Shown: positions 5,879 to 8,153 of the stretch, in pieces
Position numbering within the stretch: the stretch's first letter is position 1
How the letters are laid out: each line of letters opens with the position of its first letter
DNA from: an uncultured Bacteroidota bacterium
Lineage (GTDB): Bacteria > Bacteroidota > Bacteroidia > Chitinophagales > Chitinophagaceae
Assembly: GCA_946887345.1 (NCBI GenBank)
Contig: CAMPKR010000102.1
Span: 1-8,153, forward strand
Direction: 5' to 3'
Length of the DNA: 8,153 nucleotides
The notes under the pieces: model-generated
What the model was told of the DNA's origin: nothing
Databases searched by the model: none
The model's input: only the letters and a program-made list of their open reading frames with translations
Made by a program: the position numbers and the translations under genes

Positions 5879-5932
5879 ACTTCTCCGAAGCTGCTACACT
5901 CTAATATACGAAAGAAAGTGTAGGAGAGAAGT
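5879..5932. promoter_or_regulatory. Nested inverted repeats between clpC and the STAS gene
   Basis: An inner pair CTACACT (5894-5900) and AGTGTAG (5917-5923) is separated by 16 bases. An outer pair ACTTCTC (5879-5885) and GAGAAGT (5926-5932) surrounds it. The inner spacer contains, on the minus strand, TATATTAG (5908-5901), a 7 of 8 match to the -7 box TAnnTTTG, which could drive clpC with a leader of about 100 bases. No good -33 box is visible. The symmetry around the -7 box fits an operator for a dimeric regulator of clpC. It does not match the CIRCE operator. Confidence 0.35.
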
Positions 5933-5940
5933 GTTAATTT

Positions 5941-5948
5941 TAGCTTTA
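5941..5948 (+). promoter_or_regulatory. Candidate -7 box for the STAS-rnz operon
   Basis: TAGCTTTA is a 7 of 8 match to TAnnTTTG and would start transcription about 25 bases before the ATG at 5979. The -33 position (around 5917-5920) has no TTTG. If used, it excludes the upstream GTG at 5931 as the start codon. Confidence 0.3.
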
Positions 5949-5978
5949 TTTAGTAGCCAATACAAACGCTCCTGGGAA

Positions 5979-6356
5979 ATGGAATTCAAAATTGATACCA
6001 AGTCTTCATATATACTAATTACCCCTGTATTTAACAGACTGGATGGCGTTTTGGTGAGTGCTATGCGCCAAAAGAGCAGGGAGCTTACCGAAAACGGCAG
6101 AAATAATTTTATTATAGACCTGCATAACTGCCTGGATGCAGATGCAAGTTCTTTTCCTCAGCTGGCAGAGATGCACGAGGACCATTACAGCAATGAACAG
6201 TCGCTCGTTTTTACTAATATTCAACCGTCTGTACTGCAAGCCCTGAAAGCAGAGGAAATGGATACAGCCCTTAATGTAGCGCCAACCCTAATAGAAGCTA
6301 CAGATATAATAAGCATGGAAGTGCTGGAGCGAGACCTCTTTGGAGAAGAGGAATAA
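5979..6356 (+). CDS. STAS-domain protein (anti-sigma-factor-antagonist-like)
   Basis: A 125-residue soluble protein covering little more than one STAS domain, the fold of SpoIIAA-type anti-anti-sigma factors. It starts MEFKIDTKSSYILITPVFNR, has the hydrophobic strand NNFIIDLHNC, then the DADASSFPQLAEM segment at the position of the family's D-S-S-G phosphorylation loop, and a later strand SLVFTNIQPSV followed by an amphipathic helix. A serine is kept at the loop but the Gly is not, so control by a kinase/phosphatase switch is uncertain. The frame extends upstream to a GTG at 5931 with an AGGAG-like sequence four bases before it, but those 16 residues do not resemble the family and the candidate promoter lies downstream of it, so the ATG at 5979 is preferred. 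It precedes rnz by 50 bases on the same strand, probably one operon. No partner sigma or anti-sigma gene is visible. Confidence 0.72.
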   Translation: MEFKIDTKSSYILITPVFNRLDGVLVSAMRQKSRELTENGRNNFIIDLHNCLDADASSFPQLAEMHEDHYSNEQSLVFTNIQPSVLQALKAEEMDTALNVAPTLIEATDIISMEVLERDLFGEEE

Positions 6357-6406
6357 TATGGCAAAAGTTTTTTAGCAGGAAATTTTCAGGCAAGGACAAG
6401 AACAGG

Positions 6407-7309
6407 ATGAAAGTAACGATACTGGGAAATAATTCGGCACTACCGGCATTCGGGAGGCACCCGACGGCACAGGCGGTAACGGTTTATGGAGAACATATAT
6501 TGCTGGACTGCGGTGAGGGCACCCAGATACAAATGCAGCGCTACGGCATCCGCTGGCGCAACCTGCAGCATATCTTCATCAGCCATATGCACGGCGATCA
6601 CTATTTTGGGTTGCCGGGCCTGATCAACAGCATGAGCCTGCTGGGCCGTACTGCTCCATTGCATGTGTATGCACCTGTTGCTATGCAGGATATAATGGAC
6701 ATTATCCAGAATGTAGCCCAGACAGTACTTTGCTTCCCTTACCATTTTCATCCTCTTCCGGAGGGCGCGGCTACGCTGATAGATACGGAGGCCTTCAGTG
6801 TAAAATGTTTCCCGGTTAACCACCGGATACATTGCCATGGCTTTGTGATAGAACGAAAAACGAAAGGAAGGAAACTGATACCTGATAAAGCCCGTGAATA
6901 TGAAATACCTGCAGCATTCTACGACAGGCTGAAACAAGGAGAAGATTACGAACGCAAGGACGGCATGCTGGTGAAGAATGAATGGGTAACCGAAGATGGA
7001 CCTTCGCCTAAAAAATACGCTTACTGTGCAGATACACTTTTCACTGATTCTTTCATAGAGCACATTCGCGATGTAGACACCATTTACCATGAATGCACTT
7101 ACCTGCATGCAGATGTCATTAAAGCTGAAGCCCGCTTTCACAGCACTGCTCGTCAGGCCGCCGAACTCGCAAAACTGGCCAACGCAAAACAATTATTGCT
7201 CGGCCACTTCTCCTCCAAGTACAAAGACCTCGACCCCTTCCGCCAGGAAGCCGCCGAAATTTTCCCCAACGTCTTCGCAACCATAGAAGGAACCGCCTAC
7301 GAGATATGA
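6407..7309 (+). CDS. rnz: Ribonuclease Z (tRNA 3' processing endonuclease)
   Basis: A 300-residue metallo-beta-lactamase-fold enzyme that cuts the 3' trailer from tRNA precursors in the cytoplasm. The zinc-binding set is complete: HMHGDH at 60-65 (H60, H62, D64, H65), H139 in NHRIHCHGF, D209 in YCADTLF and H267 in LLLGHFSSKY. H245 in FHSTARQAAELA fits the catalytic His of the C-terminal motif. Residues about 150-195, rich in charge (ERKTKGRKLIPDKAREYEIP), correspond to the flexible arm that grips tRNA. Length is normal for bacterial RNase Z (about 305). ATG at 6407 begins MKVTILGNNSALPAF, the usual family N-terminus, with AAGGA about ten bases upstream. It follows the STAS gene after 50 bases with no terminator, so they are probably co-transcribed. 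A repeat cluster begins four bases after its stop codon. Confidence 0.96.
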   Translation: MKVTILGNNSALPAFGRHPTAQAVTVYGEHILLDCGEGTQIQMQRYGIRWRNLQHIFISHMHGDHYFGLPGLINSMSLLGRTAPLHVYAPVAMQDIMDIIQNVAQTVLCFPYHFHPLPEGAATLIDTEAFSVKCFPVNHRIHCHGFVIERKTKGRKLIPDKAREYEIPAAFYDRLKQGEDYERKDGMLVKNEWVTEDGPSPKKYAYCADTLFTDSFIEHIRDVDTIYHECTYLHADVIKAEARFHSTARQAAELAKLANAKQLLLGHFSSKYKDLDPFRQEAAEIFPNVFATIEGTAYEI

Positions 7310-7312
7310 GTC

Positions 7313-7414
7313 TTAACGCGAAGAGCGCTAAGCAGGCGCAAAGAAGTTGCAAAGCTCATTGAATGTGCAAGACTTCGCGTGCCTTTGCGTGATCTCTGAG
7401 GCCTTTGCAGTTAA
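7313..7414. repeat. Dispersed GCAAAG-type inverted repeat cluster
   Basis: The block begins TTAACGCG and ends GCAGTTAA, the ends being imperfect inverses of each other. Its arms carry repeated GC(A/G/T)AAG units: GCGAAG, GCTAAG, GCGCAAAG and TTGCAAAG on the left, and CTTCGCG, CCTTTGCG and CCTTTGCAG on the right. From memory this matches the CTTTGCGTCTTTGCGTTAA kind of intergenic element seen in many Bacteroidota and unrelated genomes. It fills the whole gap between two converging genes, and its last four bases include the TAA stop codon of the ABC transporter. It could act as a bidirectional terminator by folding, although there is no clear T-run. Confidence 0.65.
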
Positions 7415-8153
7415 GCCAGATCGTCAGTTCCCATCTCCGTCTGATGCCGATACAAGGCAGCATACCTCCCATTCTTATCCATCAGCTCCTCATGCCTTCC
7501 CCGCTCCACTATCACACCCTTATCCATTACAATCACCTGGTCAAACTGCCAGCTGGTAAATATGCGGTGGGTAATGACGATGGTAGTTTTGCCAATGAGA
7601 TAGTCTTGCAGGTTATGAAGAATATTCTTTTCTGTTTGGGTGTCTACTGCGGAGAGTACCTCATCAAGGATCAAAACTTTACTGTCTTTTAGCAAGGCGC
7701 GGGCAAGTACCATGCGTTGTTTTTGTCCGCCGGAGAGCATAACGCCGCGTTCGCCTATTACCGTTTCGTAACCTTTTCCAAAGGTGGCCACATCTTTGTC
7801 CAAATCGGCGAGGCGGGCAGCCTTTTTTACTTCCTCATCAGTGGCTTCGCTTTTGCCGAAGCGGATATTGTTGTAAATGGTATCAGAGAAAAGCAATGAT
7901 TCCTGAGGTGCAAAGGCGATCTGCCTGCGGAGGCTTTGGATATTGTAGTCCTGAACCGGTACATCATCTATAAGCACTTTGCCCTGTTGGGCATCATACA
8001 TGCGCAACAGCAGCTGTATCAATGTAGACTTGCCTGAACCGGTAGTGCCGAGGATAGCGACTTTTTGCCCCGGCTGTATGTGCAGGGAAAAATTCTTAAG
8101 AGCAGTGATACCGGTGTGGGGGTAAGTGAATGAAATATCTTTCAACTCAATTT
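7411..8153 (-). CDS. ABC exporter, C-terminal ATPase domain (N-terminal membrane part outside window)
   Basis: The nucleotide-binding domain of an ABC transporter whose gene runs off the right edge. The frame is open to 8153, where codons for IELKDISFTYP appear; the TTG at 8145 is internal and not a start. All ATPase motifs are present, counting from that TTG as residue 1: Walker A GTTGSGKST (33-41), Q-loop APQE (79-82), signature LSGGQKQR (137-144), Walker B VLILDE with the catalytic Glu (157-162), D-loop SAVD and H-loop ITHR (191-194). The sequence resembles the fused permease-ATPase exporters of the MsbA/MdlB type, which act as dimers in the inner membrane to export lipids, drugs or peptides. 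Those proteins are about 580-600 residues, so about 60 percent is missing. The substrate cannot be told from the ATPase alone. It converges with rnz, and its TAA stop lies inside the repeat cluster. Confidence 0.93.
   Translation of the reverse strand, partial: IELKDISFTYPHTGITALKNFSLHIQPGQKVAILGTTGSGKSTLIQLLLRMYDAQQGKVLIDDVPVQDYNIQSLRRQIAFAPQESLLFSDTIYNNIRFGKSEATDEEVKKAARLADLDKDVATFGKGYETVIGERGVMLSGGQKQRMVLARALLKDSKVLILDEVLSAVDTQTEKNILHNLQDYLIGKTTIVITHRIFTSWQFDQVIVMDKGVIVERGRHEELMDKNGRYAALYRHQTEMGTDDLA

Noticed and set aside
5879..5932. CIRCE heat-shock operator upstream of clpC
   Set aside because: The expected arms TTAGCACTC and GAGTGCTAA with a nine-base spacer are not present.
5931..5978. 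Upstream GTG start for the STAS gene with an AGGAG sequence before it
   Set aside because: The extra 16 residues do not fit the STAS family, whose N-terminal strand begins at the ATG at 5979. A candidate promoter also lies downstream of the GTG.
6440..7192. 250-residue minus-strand reading frame
   Set aside because: It lies fully antisense to rnz, whose zinc ligands and family motifs are all intact, and it shows no family features of its own.

Overview
The window looks like chromosomal DNA from a member of the Bacteroidota, most likely a Chitinophagaceae-like relative. The evidence is a DUF5606-type protein (a family I know only from this phylum), a fragment resembling a type IX secretion C-terminal sorting domain, a STAS-protein/ribonuclease Z pair, and promoter boxes of the TAnnTTTG type. 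No phage, plasmid or defence gene is recognisable. The family assignment is inference; no rRNA or other marker gene is present.

Layout. A lipopolysaccharide/polysaccharide flippase (cut at the left edge, + strand) ends at 1202. After a short promoter-bearing gap comes a DUF5606 protein with a histone H1-like Lys/Ala tail (1299-1922), closed by a clear terminator. From about 1970 to 3210 there is roughly 1.2 kb with no intact gene. It holds a five-copy 21-bp tandem repeat with TGCA at helical pitch, a consensus DnaA box next to phased A/T tracts, several unrelated palindromes, a second copy of the last codons of the DUF5606 gene, the 3' stump of a secreted-protein gene on the minus strand, and a four-copy 61-bp tandem repeat. 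The right border is the terminator of clpC.

The large minus-strand gene 3263-5794 encodes ClpC, the AAA+ unfoldase of the ClpCP protease. It is divergent from a small STAS-domain gene and the ribonuclease Z gene rnz (5979-7309, probably one operon). A palindromic repeat cluster separates rnz from the C-terminal ATPase half of an ABC exporter on the minus strand, which runs off the right edge.

The intact genes are mostly envelope export, protein quality control and tRNA maturation functions and do not form one pathway. The unusual part is the convergent intergenic block, which looks like a site where repeats have accumulated and genes have decayed. Part of it (2011-2347) has an arrangement that resembles a replication-origin or nucleoid-protein binding region. 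That reading is a hypothesis. The convergent gene orientation argues against a chromosomal origin.
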